A stretch of DNA of 64,000 nucleotides. It comes from Medicago truncatula (lineage: Eukaryota > Streptophyta > Magnoliopsida > Fabales > Fabaceae). Location of the stretch: assembly GCF_003473485.1 (NCBI RefSeq), contig NC_053042.1, positions 47,455,762 through 47,519,761 on the forward strand, read 5' to 3'. How positions within the stretch are numbered: position 1 is the first letter of the stretch; each line of letters starts with the position of its first letter. The notes under the pieces were generated by a model. It did no database searches, had not been told where the DNA came from, and saw nothing but the letters and a program-made list of their open reading frames with translations. Shown here piece by piece: positions 45,299 to 56,837 of the stretch. The position numbers and the translations under genes are program-made.

Positions 45299-47758
45299 TC
45301 ATACTACTACTGAAATTGGAACAGCAGAAAGAGGAATAAGCTTCTTCAATGTGATTCCATATTGCTCACTCATATCAAGCGTTTCAGGACTAACACCTTT
45401 AGGAAGCTCCCATTCAAAAGAATGCAACAACACAGCCAACATCAAAATAATCATTCTATTAGCAAGTGGAATACCAGGACAAATTCTCCTTCCGGCACCA
45501 AAAGGTAAATACTCAAAATCTCTCCCTTTAAAATCTACATTCGAATTAAGAAACCTTTCTGGTTGAAACAACAACGGATCCTCCCAAAACTCGGGGTTTC
45601 TTCCTATAGACCATGCATTTATTAAAACTTGGTTTCCTTTGTGAATTGTGTAACCATTTATTTCAACATTATTTGCTGCAATATAAGGTAAGAGAAGTGG
45701 TACAGGAGGATGAAGCCTAAGGGTTTCTTTGACTATTGCTTGGATGTATGGAAGTGAAGGAATGTCTGATTCTTTGACTTGGTTGGATTTGGGAATTAGT
45801 TGAATCACTTCATTTCTTGCTTTTTTCATTATGTTTGGATTGCGGAGAAGCTCTGCCATTGCCCATTCAGTTGTTGATCCTGATGTGTCACTTCCAGCTA
45901 TGAATAAGTCCTGTTTAATTGTTTCGAACCAAAAAAAATTAACGATGCTTATTTAATTTTGAAATCAACATAATTAACAACCATTAGAATGTGCACAAGT
46001 GACTGATGTAGAATGTACGTGAACGATGTAAACCTCATATCACCAAAGTTAGGTTAAAAAATCAACAAAACAAAAATGAAGTTGGAAACTACAACTAGTA
46101 GTCTAAGTCTACTATTTATCGTTGAAAATTGAAACTAACATTTTTTTTAAACAAGTCGAAATTAACACTCAATTGAATATTGAAATTTGAGAGCATAGTA
46201 ATGGTTGTGGATGATACACGTAAAAAATTATTGGATCGTGCATATCCTGACTTACTCCAATTATTCATAAGTATAATATATTTAAGCATTTACTCAATAA
46301 TTGGACTTCCAACTGTTTACAAAACATAAAATATCTTCATATCATTATCATCAACAGTAATTTTGATATTAAATATATATGATAACATGTCGTTTAATAA
46401 AATCATATCATTAGTTGTGATTATGTTAATGGAGGAGTTCAACCTACGACCTCTTTACAACTCTTACATGTATGCCTTTCCTTCAAAATATGAAGCCATC
46501 TTTTTTCCCTATATCATATACATTAAATCATTTGCTCAAAGTTTAACGGATATACATTATTGTTGTAAAATATTTTTACATCAACATCTGAACAAAACTC
46601 ATGCACTCATGCCATTACTATTTAAGTACAAAATGTTTGATTTTTTTTTATTTTTTAAGAAGTTAAACTAACTCACCTGCATAGACTTTGATCACACTCC
46701 AGTCCCAAAATATTTGATTCTTATCAAAGGTCCCTCTAAATTTAGTTCATCCTTACATTGCATGTCTCTTTTTTTTTTTTCATTGATTAATTTATTTTCC
46801 TAAAAATAATTTTGTTGAAAATGCAATATATGTATAACTGAAAACAAAATTATTTGAGTTAATTAATTACCAGAATCAATGGCTTGATGCTTTCAACGCT
46901 AAAAACAGAGTCATCCTCTTGTTGACAATGATCAAGCAAAACATCCAAGAAATCACCAGCAACCACGCCACCATCATGCGAATTACTATTTCTATCTTCA
47001 ACACGTTTTTGAATCATACGATCAAAAATCTCATGCAATCTTACATATGAAACCTTAACGTGTCTCTTCACACCTTGCAGATCAAACATCTTCACCACTG
47101 GAAAATAATCAGAAACATTCACTTTCCCAGCATCTTCCATTATCCTCCATACAAGCTCTTTAAACTCACCAGCACTCTCGAACTCCGAATCAACAAGGTC
47201 CTCTGAGAACACCGTGTTGGAAACCAAGTTCAACATGGTGGCGAAAGCAAGTTCACCTATGTCAACGGTTGTTTTCTCTGCTGCTTTTTTGTGAAGGTGT
47301 TGGACTAGTTGCTCAACTTTCCGGTGACGGAGATGTTGGAGAAGGTCAAGGCGGTGGGTGGTGAATATTTGTGTGGTGCAGATACGTCTACGGTTACGCC
47401 ACCGTGAGTCGGCATGGGACCATGCGAGTGTGTCGTTGACGTTGGGTTGAGCAGCAACTGATTCAGGGATAGGGCGGTTGGCGAAGGATTGGTCGTTTTT
47501 TTGGAGGATTTCTTGGGCGGTTTTCGGGGAGGAAGCAACGGTGACGGTGACGGAGCCGAAGCGGAGGGACATGATGGGGCCATAGGTTTTGGCGAGGGAA
47601 GAGAGGGTGCAGTGGGGTTTTGAGCCGAGTTGGTGGAGGTTTCCGATTATGGGAAGACCGGTTGGACCGGGTGGTTTATTCTTTTGGCGGTTTAGGAAGA
47701 ACCGGATTATGATAAGGGATAGGGTGGTGAATAATAGTAAGATATGATACTCCATCAT
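45299..47758 (-). CDS. Cytochrome P450, CYP76-type
   Basis: An ER-anchored monooxygenase of the CYP71 clan, closest by eye to CYP76, a family that oxidises monoterpenols and other small molecules; the substrate cannot be read from sequence. Exon 1 is 47758-46871, exon 2 45910-45299, phase 0, before DLFIAGSDTS; 499 residues. Seen: N-terminal anchor (YHILLLFTTLSLIIIRFFL), hinge KNKPPGPTGLPIIGN, C-helix WRNRRRIC, I-helix AGSDTSGSTTEW, ETLRLHPPVP (ExxR), FQPERF and the heme loop FGAGRRICPG. Ser replaces the usual first Thr of the AGTDTT motif, but the following DT is kept. A TATATAA (47803-47809) lies about 45 bp upstream of the ATG. All key residues are present. Confidence 0.93.
46131..46167 (-). 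repeat. Oligo(T) insertion footprint in CYP76 intron
   Basis: GAAACTAACA and GAAATTAACA (one mismatch) flank TTTTTTTTAAACAAGTC. It is a weaker example because the repeat is short. Confidence 0.4.
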
Positions 47759-47810
47759 TGATTAATTATCTAGTATGAAATTGTCATGAACTTCAATGAA
47801 AATTATATAA

Positions 47811-48369
47811 GGTTGTGTGTTCTGGACTTTTTGGTTTAGCTACGTTTCACCTCATGGACATGTCAATTTAACTGATTGCCTACATGTTAAGAAATGGTAT
47901 AATTTTCAAATCTAATTGAAAATGATGTTTTTTCTAAATTGTTTCAAGATAAAGAGTGGTATAGGTGCATCTTTTTGGTCCACCGAATACCGACTGTGGG
48001 AGTGGTTAGGAGAAGAAGCCATCAACCGGATGACAGGTTCTAGAAGTAACTAAAAAAGTGTCCAAAAATAGTAATTTGCAATTTTGAAACCAAATTTCTG
48101 TCCAAAACATGGTTAGTATTAAAGGGTGGTGATATGATCATGGTGTTTTATTTGATGTGTTGTGGAACACGGTGTTGCTTACTTAGGTGGATCGTGGATC
48201 CTTCACGGATTGGACCTTGGTCAGTCCAAAACATAACAATTTAGACTCTTTAACAAGCATCTAGCCATGAGTAATATTTATTTGAAATGCATTAACATTT
48301 TAACAGATAAAACCAAAGATATCAATTGAGCAGAGTACATATTGAGAAGTACACAACATACTCCTTGCT
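47811..48369. other. Intergenic, no gene
   Basis: CYP76 upstream region on the left and the oxidoreductase 3' UTR on the right; nothing else is recognised. Confidence 0.5.
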
Positions 48370-50560
48370 TCACTCCTCAATCTGAACAGGCTCAAAACCC
48401 CTATGAATTGAAGACTTAACAGCATTCAACACAAGTTGTGTTTTCCTACTAACAATTGGCCACTTCTTCTCAGGTTTGGAGTTTCTAAATTTAATTTCGC
48501 CCACCAAACGAGCAAATTCTGTAACCAAAAGAGCCTCCTGAGGAAGATTAGTTTTAACAGTACACTTCACTGGCTGTTTAGACCAACAAGTAACAAGATC
48601 ATCAAAGCTAGTTTCAGTACCAAAATGAAAAGATGCTTCATTCTCTTCATAAGGAATAATAAAATCATGAACATGAAGAGTTCCTTTTGTTCCAATAGCT
48701 GTTATATCCATTGTCAAGTTTGCCAAGAAAGAACAATGAAATGTAGCTACTTTACCATCCTCCCAATATAGTGATGCACCACAATCCAATATAACTCCAT
48801 CTTTGTTAAGCACTGGTTCACGTGAGGCTATCACTGTTTTAGGGAGTTCGTAGTTGGCAGCTAAGAGGATTGCACGAATGCAATACCAGCCTGCATCACC
48901 CAGAGAACCATGTGCGTCAAGATCTGGCTTCACACGAATGTCTTTCTTTAGATATTCAGAATCTGCAGCAAATGTAAAGCAGGTGCGAACCTGCACAATC
49001 CAGAAGCCACCACTTATATCAGTAAATAGGCAATGAACATGCAGTCAGGTTTTTCTTATGCAATGCAACTCTACTTTCCAAATTTTACAAGTTAATACTC
49101 AAGTCCGTCCTTAATCTCCCACACTATCAATATTTCAAAATAATTTCTAGAATAATTACAAAATATTAATTTTGTCCTTCTATCTGAATCTATCATTAGG
49201 TGCATCTTTATCATTATTCGGTTTATTCCAAGTCCATCCCTGACTTTCCAACTTAATGTAACTTTTCAAAAAGTCTAGTGGTGAAAATCATACACACTAA
49301 ATAATAAGTGGAAAATTGCGAGTTAAAGTCTGCATACCAACATATCAAACTTTGCAGTCTTTTATGATCTGAGTTGTACTTACTGAACAACTTAATGTCA
49401 TTTTAGTCCCAACGGAGCGGCAAATTTGATTGAAGTTTTGTGATTTCAAAGATCATTTAGAATATCGATAATGTGACCAACTAGAATACTAGTTTGACAT
49501 AGTCCTACAAATCCAGGAACCAATTTGAGTACTTACTACCATTGTAGTCAGGATCGAGTGCTGGTTCGTAGGATCTTACGATCCTATGGCCCACAACACC
49601 TCAACTGTGCTTCGACTTTAGGCAAGGTCGCTTTTCCTCTGTTTTCACTCTATATTTTTTTGCTTGGTTCCTCTTTTTCCCCTCAACCATGCTTCGACTC
49701 AACTCTATCAAAAAAGCTACTGATCCTACTTACGAACCGTGTTACGTTCCTCGTGTTTACGTTCTTTAATTGGCCGACCAATCCTACATCCTGACTACAT
49801 TGCTTACTACTTCACTTTTTTTTTTTAAAAGCAAATACTATTTTACATTTTTACTTATTATATTATACAAAAATGGTACTTAAGTAAAAAACGAAATTTA
49901 TAATAAATTATGTAGACTACATAGTATAAGACAAAGAGTTAAGTAAGAAGATTACAAGCAATTTCAAGATTTTGCTCACAAAAAAAAAAGCGATTTCAAG
50001 ATTACACTATTCAGTCAGACTTGAGAAAGTCAAAGCTTAGCAAATTTATTTGGCAATCCAAAAATAATAGTGGAGCTAGGAATTGACATGTAGATTACCG
50101 ATTTGAGTTGACCAAAACGGTGCGGATCATTGAAAAACTGTGCCATTTTAGCAGTCCTAGGATTATGAACCCACATAGTATTATCCATAAACTGCACACC
50201 ATTCTCCTCGCAAGCTCCCACAATTTCATCAAACTCAGCAATATCCAGCGCAACAGGCTTCTCAAGAAGCAAATGCTTCTTATTCTGGGCCGCAAGAACG
50301 GCCCACTTAAGGTGCAAGCTTGTAGGAAGTGGCATATACACAGCGTCCACATCAGGGTCTTCCAGCAGAGCTTCGTAGTTCCCGTACACCTTCGCTGTTA
50401 GTGGGTAGCCATTGGCGGCGGCGAAAGCGGCGGCTTTGTCGTAGTTGCGGCTAGCGACGGCGCAGATGGTGGCGTTTGGGGATAAGTTGATGGCGCGAGA
50501 AACTTTACGAGCTATGTCGGCACAGCCTACTACTCCGATTTGGATCAGTGCTTCTGACAT
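48370..50560 (-). CDS. Gfo/Idh/MocA family NAD(P)-dependent oxidoreductase
   Basis: A 360-residue oxidoreductase like Arabidopsis At4g09670 and dihydrodiol dehydrogenases; the substrate is unknown. Exon 1 is 50560-50099, exon 2 48990-48370, phase 0, joining QLKS to VRTCF. The start is the ATG at 50560; the open frame extends 9 bases upstream only to a TTG. Seen: N-terminal Rossmann motif IGVVGCADIARKVSRAI, the acidic dinucleotide loop region VASRNYDKA, VYMPLPTSLH, the family signature LLEKPVAL with the conserved EKP Lys, then GSLGDAGWYCIRA and the C-terminal domain. No transit peptide is evident, so it is probably cytosolic. TATAAATAA on the minus strand (50621-50629) lies 60 bp upstream. The 1.1-kb intron holds a hAT MITE and a poly(A) footprint. 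Confidence 0.93.
49540..49802. mobile_element. hAT-type MITE in oxidoreductase intron
   Basis: A 263-bp element with ends CATTGTAGTCAGGAT and (reverse) CAATGTAGTCAGGAT and a perfect 8-bp duplication CTTACTAC (49532-49539, 49803-49810). It contains GTAGGATCTTACGATCC, also present in the 753-bp element at 44297-45049. Confidence 0.85.
49956..50003 (+). repeat. Poly(A)-only insertion footprint in intron
   Basis: AAGCAATTTCAAGATT and AAGCGATTTCAAGATT (one mismatch) flank TTGCTCAC plus an A run. It lies in the oxidoreductase intron. Confidence 0.68.
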
Positions 50561-50869
50561 TTTGGTCAACGCGAATTGAAGATAGAGATGGACTGAGTGA
50601 GTGTGGTGTCGAATTGAAGGTTATTTATACTAGTACTAGTATAACCTTTACAACACAAATATTAATTTCATCGTGTAGAATAATTGACACAAACAAAAAT
50701 GATATATATTAAAAATAAAATAAAAAAACAGTTTACTCTCTAGCATCAAGTGTGCAGAGAGAGCACAACAAAGTATCATGTAGCAATACAAAAAGCTGAC
50801 GGTCAACCAATGCCCAAACAACTAAAGGTCCATAAATGATAACAAAAAATAAAGCAAACATTTTTAGTT

Positions 50870-51236
50870 TTTATTTTAATTTTTTCACAAGCTGCGTAAT
50901 TGATTTAGCATTATTAGAGAAAAATATGTGATTTCTTTCATTTCATAACACCCAAATACTACAAAGTCAAATTAGTTGCAAGAACAATTAACGGGGTTTA
51001 AAGTAATATGCAAATTGAATAAAAAGATCTCTGGGATCCATTAATTACACACCGATTCAAGTTTTGACAAGTTGTCACAACACACCAAAAATAGGGCAAT
51101 GAATTAAAATATGATTTGCGGATTCGTTATTACGACATCCTAACACACAAAATTGAGAAATCAGACAGAATAATACCACGACGCACTAAATTATCCTTTG
51201 TAGACCACATGTTATGTAGTAGACGCACTAAATTAA
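50870..51236 (-). pseudogene. LINE zf-RVT remnant
   Basis: The minus strand reads MWSTKDNLVRRGIILSD, a frameshift, CRNNESANHILIHCPIFGVL, WQLVKTWIGV with a stop, and SIWVLWNERN. This is the zinc-binding C-terminus of a plant non-LTR reverse transcriptase, dead by frameshifts and stops. Confidence 0.8.
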
Positions 51237-51240
51237 TTTT

Positions 51241-51873
51241 TTTATTGTTAAATAAAAGTGATAAAGCATGTTTGAGATTGTTTGCCATGCGTATTCTTCT
51301 CTCTTTTGGTAAATCATACCTTTTTTATACAAAAACAAATATGATTGGTTGCACTATAAAATGATGCATGCACTCCTAATGGAGGAAATTGTGTATTGAC
51401 TGGAATATAAGGGCTAACTAGGAAAGGACATGTAATTGAAAGCCTGTGGTTTTTTTACTACGAAAAAGCCTATGAAATTGGGACCCCTGTTGAATTAGGT
51501 TTACTGTGAGCCCACATTTTGCACAGTATTTGCGTTTAATTATGAGCCCACATTTTATTCCTAAATTTTTGTATTTATTTAGCATATTTTAATTTTGACA
51601 TATTCATAGTATTATAGTAGTTTTGTGTGTTTCATATAAAACATAGGAGCAATTCTGTATCGTCACAACCACAAATATATTTGGTTTAGACACAGATACA
51701 ATGAAAATAAGTAAATAAAAGAAGAAAAAATCAATTTATTAATATTAAAAATATTGGTTAATGTGTGTATTGTTGTGTGTGCGCCTAAATAATTTGGATG
51801 TGTATCCGTGACTATTAAAATTTCCCTTTATCATAGATCATTTACAAAGTTTATGTGAAAATAAAAACAGTTA
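51241..51873. repeat. Duplicated 0.63-kb segment, copy 2
   Basis: Near-identical partner of 15007-15640. Its left end abuts the LINE remnant; its right end is cut by the TIR element that starts at 51874. Its nature is unknown. Confidence 0.85.
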
Positions 51874-53639
51874 AGTGAATACCCAAATTAGTCCCTGAAT
51901 TTGCACGAATCGGATAAAAACGTCCTCTAATTTATCGAAATGCACACTTTATCCTTGAATTTAACAAACATCCATCAAAATAGTCCTTCCGTCCAAATGC
52001 TCCGTTAGTGCTGCTGAGTTGTCGTCATGCATGTCATGTTGTCTTGTACACGTGTCTACAAGGAAGTCACGTGTACAAGGACCAATTTGATGGAAACGCT
52101 AAAAATTTCAGTTTTGCTTTTTAAATTCAATTTTTTCAAATTTACCCCGTTATTCTCCATACCTTTCCATCCTCACATTTCAGTCAGAACATCATACACG
52201 TCCATGACCTTTCTCCTTCCCGCTAAAACCTTCATCATCATCATCTATGGCGAGGTACATTGCAAAAGATTTTGTTTTGACAGAAGCTTTCGTCATTTAT
52301 TAAGGTAACGCCTCCTGTTCGTTTTCTATTCAGTCATGTTTGTTTTCTCCCTTTTTTGTGTGCATTTTTTTTATTTTTATTTTCAGTTTTTAGGCATTCG
52401 TTTTCAACTTTAAACTTCATTTCATGTTTTCTTTGATGTTCGGTTTTGCTTACTTTGATTGTGTTTTTTAGATTACTGATATTAGGGTTTTGTGTTAAAG
52501 TCTTAAAATGCAGAAAATGTTGGAGGTGTTGTAGAAAATGCTGCAAATGTATCAGAAAATGCATAAAATCTTATTGCTTAAAATGATGGACAAGTTACAC
52601 AAAATGCTGAAAATGTCAATGTTGGAAATGTTGTTGCTGGAAATGTTGCAATTCAGAGACAAAATGTTGCTAATGGTGTTGCAAATGAAGTAGTGCTTGG
52701 ACAGGTATGACTATTAAATTTTAAGGATCGATTTGCTAGTAAGTGTAATAATTTAAGGACTGATTTGATTGAATGTTTTATGAATTATGGACTGGTATGA
52801 TTGAAAATGTTGTTGCAGGGTGTTCCAGCAAGGAGGTATGGCATTAGAGGGTCAATTATTTCAAATGAGAGGCCTAAACAAACACCAATGAGGGTCCTGC
52901 ACCAACACCCAACTGCTCCTGGCGTTATTAGAGTACCATATCCAAATTATGGTCCATTCGGTTCAACTCAACCTAAGTTCATGGAGTTTATCCCAACCCT
53001 CGGCTTTCCAAAGAAGTGATACTTGATGCATGTTTAAATTATGCTTTTGGAACTGTAATATTTCGACTTGTTTAAATTATGCCCCCTAGTTGGGTTTCTT
53101 TTTGGCTATGTAATATTAAGAACATCCTTCTATGACTTATGACTTGTTAATGCCCTGTAGTTTGGTTGCTTTTGCCTATGTAATATATCAAACTTAAGAC
53201 TTAAGACTTATGACTTATTTAATGGTATTTTCAAGGATGATCTCTTCTGCAAATATATGCTTCAAGGATCAAATTGGATATATGTTTATAAAATTCAAGG
53301 ACTTATTTGACGGGTTTTTAATATAATTCAAGGATCGATTTGATAGTAAGTAAAAAGTAACAGGGACAAAATTGCACAACATTTTTTTGGAATCAATCAA
53401 TTTCGTCCTTGGAAATTTTTGTCACTATCAACCAATTTAGTCCCTGCTTATATGACATCTGACATGGCAACCCATGTGAGAGGTTAACGGCCACGTCATC
53501 ACCGTTAACGCCCCAAATGGACGTAAGGACTAATTTGATTGAGATATGACAAATTCAGGGATAAAGTGTGCATTTCGATAAATTGAAGGACGTTTTTATC
53601 CGATTCGTGCAAATTCAATGACGAATTTGGGTATTCACT
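51874..53639 (+). mobile_element. Mutator-like TIR element, 1.77 kb
   Basis: Long inverted repeats of about 150 bp (AGTGAATACCCAAATT, TGCACGAATCGGATAAAAAC, TCGAAATGCACACTTTATCC at both ends). The flanks ATAAAAACAGTTA and TTAAAAAATTGTGTA may be a decayed target duplication. Long TIRs suggest Mutator-like. It interrupts the duplicated segment whose intact form is at 15007-15640. It encodes only the remnant described next. Confidence 0.75.
52513..53019 (+). pseudogene. Two-exon reading-frame remnant in the TIR element
   Basis: Exon 52513-52704 (GT donor) and exon 52819-53019 (after TTGCAG) join in phase. The first encodes Asn/Val/Ala repeats (ENVGGVVENAANVSENA, two in-frame stops, NVNVGNVVAGNVA). 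The second encodes GVPARRYGIRGS, RVLHQHPTAPGVIRVPYP and ends EFIPTLGFPKK. It could be the C-terminal tail of a Mutator transposase or a captured host fragment; I do not recognise it for certain. No catalytic domain remains. Confidence 0.5.
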
Positions 53640-53952
53640 CCTTAAAAAATTGTGTAATTTTTACTTTAGATATATTTGACAGTATTTACAAAACAAAAGT
53701 TTGTTTCCGTGGAGTTTTTTTAGAGCACTTGTAACCATGATTCGTATTTTATGAATGTTGGTGTAAATATCCAGAAAAATCATTAGATTTTTTGTTGTTG
53801 TTGTTGGTGAATATAAATATTGAATATATTTTATTTTATTTAAATGTAAATATGAGTTTTTTTCTTTAATAAGAATGTAAATGAATTTCTAAACATGTAA
53901 TGTACGATAAGGTTCCCTCCTTATCTGGTTACTGTCTTGGTGACCAAAGACA

Positions 53953-55728
53953 ATGGCGACGCAATCTTATCTTGTTAATCTCAACTCCTTCCATGCGGGA
54001 ATCACAGGTAACTATTCAACTTTCTTGTACTCTCTTTCTTATCAAGCAAACCACCTTCATTTCACTTCACTCTTTCCATTTTTTCAATCTTGTAGGACGG
54101 TATCCTTCAATATTCAAGCCTGCCAATTTTCGCTTTGGCGTCTATGTAAGTAAATCTTCTTATCTTGAATTGTGTTTTTATGTTTTCTAGCTCAAACATT
54201 TTTCTTTATTAAAGAGGGTATTTAAATTAAATTTCCAGATGCAGTATCATATTTATGGATATTTCACTTATATATATTGAATTAGTTGAACTAATGGAAA
54301 TTTATTCTAAGATATGTTGGGGGATTATGACATTCGTTAGTTTCTTAGGATTTGGATTCTTAAAGTTTGATATTGGAGTATCCACTCATTATCACTTAAT
54401 TGTAGGTTTATATCGCTACTAGCTTTGGCATAATGCTAGCGGGTTTAAGTGATTAATGAAGTTAAGAATGTGTTACATAACAACTAGTAACATAAGAGTA
54501 AGGAAACCATAAATCACAAGACAATGAACATGATCATTTCTTTACGCAGTTCACCCAAGTGTGTCTATGTTTGCAACAACAAAGCAGCTGTAGTTTCGTA
54601 TTATTACTTGAACGATTAGGGTTTACAGCGTTACAAGCAATACACATAATACTATGGTTCAAACTACAAAAATACCCCTGAACCGTACCATGGGCTATCG
54701 CCCCTGCACCCCACAACAAACAGTTGTGCCTAACGTACAGGTTGCTACACTCGCTCATCTCCCTCGCCCTTTGCCTCTTCCGTGTCAATGAACCATACTC
54801 AACAAATCAAATTGTTCAAGAGAATTCGAGTTCCAATCTTGGCTGGAACTATCATTGCCCAAGCTTTGCTTATTTATCAGCCAAACGTCATAATACCAAG
54901 GCCCCTTCTCCTGGGAACCAGAGAGTTAAGACCAGAAAAATCCTAGTGTGTTCAAAATTTCATGGTATCTTTAATCCTTTCCCATGCAACAGTTCAGTTG
55001 TTTTTTGTAGGTATTTTTGTTCAGTTTATTCCTAATCCTACTGGTACTAGTCGTTATAAAAGTAACAATTTTCCATTAAGTTTGTTTAAGCAAATGTTAA
55101 CCAAACATATGCATTTTCTTCCCCGCTGCAAAATATCATGTTATATATTGTATAGTTATCTTAGCACTGTTTGGCATTTTAATTGTTGCAGAAAAGTTTG
55201 AAGCATCCTACTAGAAGAAATGTCAACGGAAGTTCACGAATCACGCGATGTTGTTCATGTTACACGGAAGTTGGAGCTTCTGCCGGCGCAACATTCCCAA
55301 TATTAAATGGAGCTACTGCACAGAGATGTCTTGATTTGGATGTTGACTTGAATATCCTCAAGCTTAACATACCAGAAACTTTACACACTTCCACAGATTT
55401 CATGACAGGATTGATGCTTGCTGATATTGATCCTGCTACTGCAAAATTAGCTATTGGATTTCTAGGTCCCTTCCTCTCAGCATTTGGTTTTCTCTTTATC
55501 GTGAGAATAGTCATGTCATGGTATCCAAAACTTCCTGTTGGAAAGTTTCCGTATGTAATAGCTTATGCTCCTACTGAACCGCTTCTCGTTCCTACTCGCA
55601 AAGTGATTCCACCTCTTGCTGGTGTGGATGTTACTCCTGTGGTTTGGTTTGGAATGCTTAGTTTTCTTAACGAGATATTAGTAGGTCCACAAGGGTTACT
55701 TGTTCTTCTTTCACAACAAGTCAATTAG
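53953..55728 (+). CDS. YGGT/YlmG family chloroplast membrane protein
   Basis: A plastid thylakoid membrane protein of the YlmG/YGGT family, linked in plants to nucleoid distribution and photosystem or cytochrome assembly. Exons 53953-54007, 54096-54145 and 55192-55728 join in phase to 213 residues. The first 60 or so residues are Ser/Arg-rich with few acidic residues, as in a transit peptide. The YGGT domain has two hydrophobic segments: AIGFLGPFLSAFGFLFIVRI, followed by VMSWYPKLPVGKFPY, and VVWFGMLSFLNEI. Between them lies the signature APTEPLLVPTRKVIPPLAGVDVTPV, matching the family's xxPTxPLLxPxRxxxPPxxGxDxSP pattern. The 1-kb second intron contains 0.5 kb of unrecognised sequence. Confidence 0.9.
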
Positions 55729-55799
55729 TTTACACATTTGGTGTGTTTGTGAATGACAGTTTTGTATCTTAACACATTATATACGAATCATTTTATTTA

Positions 55800-56837
55800 C
55801 ACTTGCACTCATCCTGGATCTATCATGTTGGTTTAGCCGGAAAATCGAACTATCATATACTTATGCCAAAAAAGAAAAATCAATTTTTACATGTTTTATA
55901 CTTATATAGAAGTTAAAACAAAAACAAAAAGTGACAAAATGGTATAACAGTTTTCTTCGAAGGAGTCATGTTATTATCTCGAAAGCACTACGATAGCAGC
56001 TTAAAAGAGTGCATTAAAGGTCTTCCATGCAAAATTGATACTAGTCTTAACACCTATTTTGAACCGCAATGGATACCACACTGTGTGGTGTGTTTAAAGC
56101 TCAAAGTCGTAGATTCTCCAGAAACTTGCTTTTGGACGCAGTTCCACTACATACACATTACTCTAAAGCTCATAGCAGTAGCTTCTCTGGTAACTTACTT
56201 TGAAATGAAAATGAATGTGCTTAAATATTAAGCATGTATGTTGGAGCAAAAATAACTTATTTAGTTTGTATTGAAAGAAACAGATATTGCAGTGTTGAAT
56301 ATTGAGAGTAGATTCAATTGTTTGGCATATTGAGTGTTGTCTTAACTTTAAGCGGTCTCAGCAATAGCGCAGAACTTGGTACAAGAGACAGCTACATATT
56401 CAAGTTTATATGGTTAAATATATTTTTTTTTAAGCCATGGTTATATAACTTATAAGTCCAAATAAACACTAAATATACTCAGTCCACAACACAAGAAAAG
56501 GATTGCAAAATTTCAACCAGCATAATTATTATTATTTATTATTATTATTATGGTACAGTACAGCATATCTTTTCTAATGATCTCGTACACGCTCATTTGG
56601 AGCTTCTCACCGCAACAATAAATGTTTAGACATGTAATTAGAAAACAATTACAAAAAAAAAATGAAAACTGAAAAAAAGAATTTCGATACTCTGAACCTA
56701 ATCTACATCAAATGCTAATGTACAAGCGGCAGACTCGGTTTCTGTCAAACCATCTTCCGGAAATTGAGTTGGCAAAACAGACCACATTCGCCGGAAATAA
56801 ATAGCTGCTGCATATTTCAATTATCTGTTCCTGTGTG
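55800..56837. other. Intergenic, no recognised gene
   Basis: The YlmG 3' UTR, then an 87-codon unrecognised open frame (55968-56231) with an internal imperfect repeat (AAGCTCA..GTAG), then the CstF64 3' UTR. Confidence 0.4.

Noticed and set aside
47305-47583. A 92-codon Pro/Ser-rich open frame overlapping the CYP76 first exon
   Set aside because: It is an out-of-frame shadow on the same strand as the P450 exon, with the compositional bias expected from that; no independent support.
48436-48771. A 111-codon plus-strand frame opposite the oxidoreductase second exon
   Set aside because: Antisense shadow of a well-supported exon.
45299-50560. A biosynthetic cluster of CYP76 and the oxidoreductase
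   Set aside because: Only two enzyme genes with no terpene synthase or transferase nearby; adjacency alone is weak.
54420-54960. An extra exon in the YlmG gene from the open frame in its second intron
   Set aside because: The three-exon model already joins in phase and gives family length; the frame lacks convincing splice sites and similarity.
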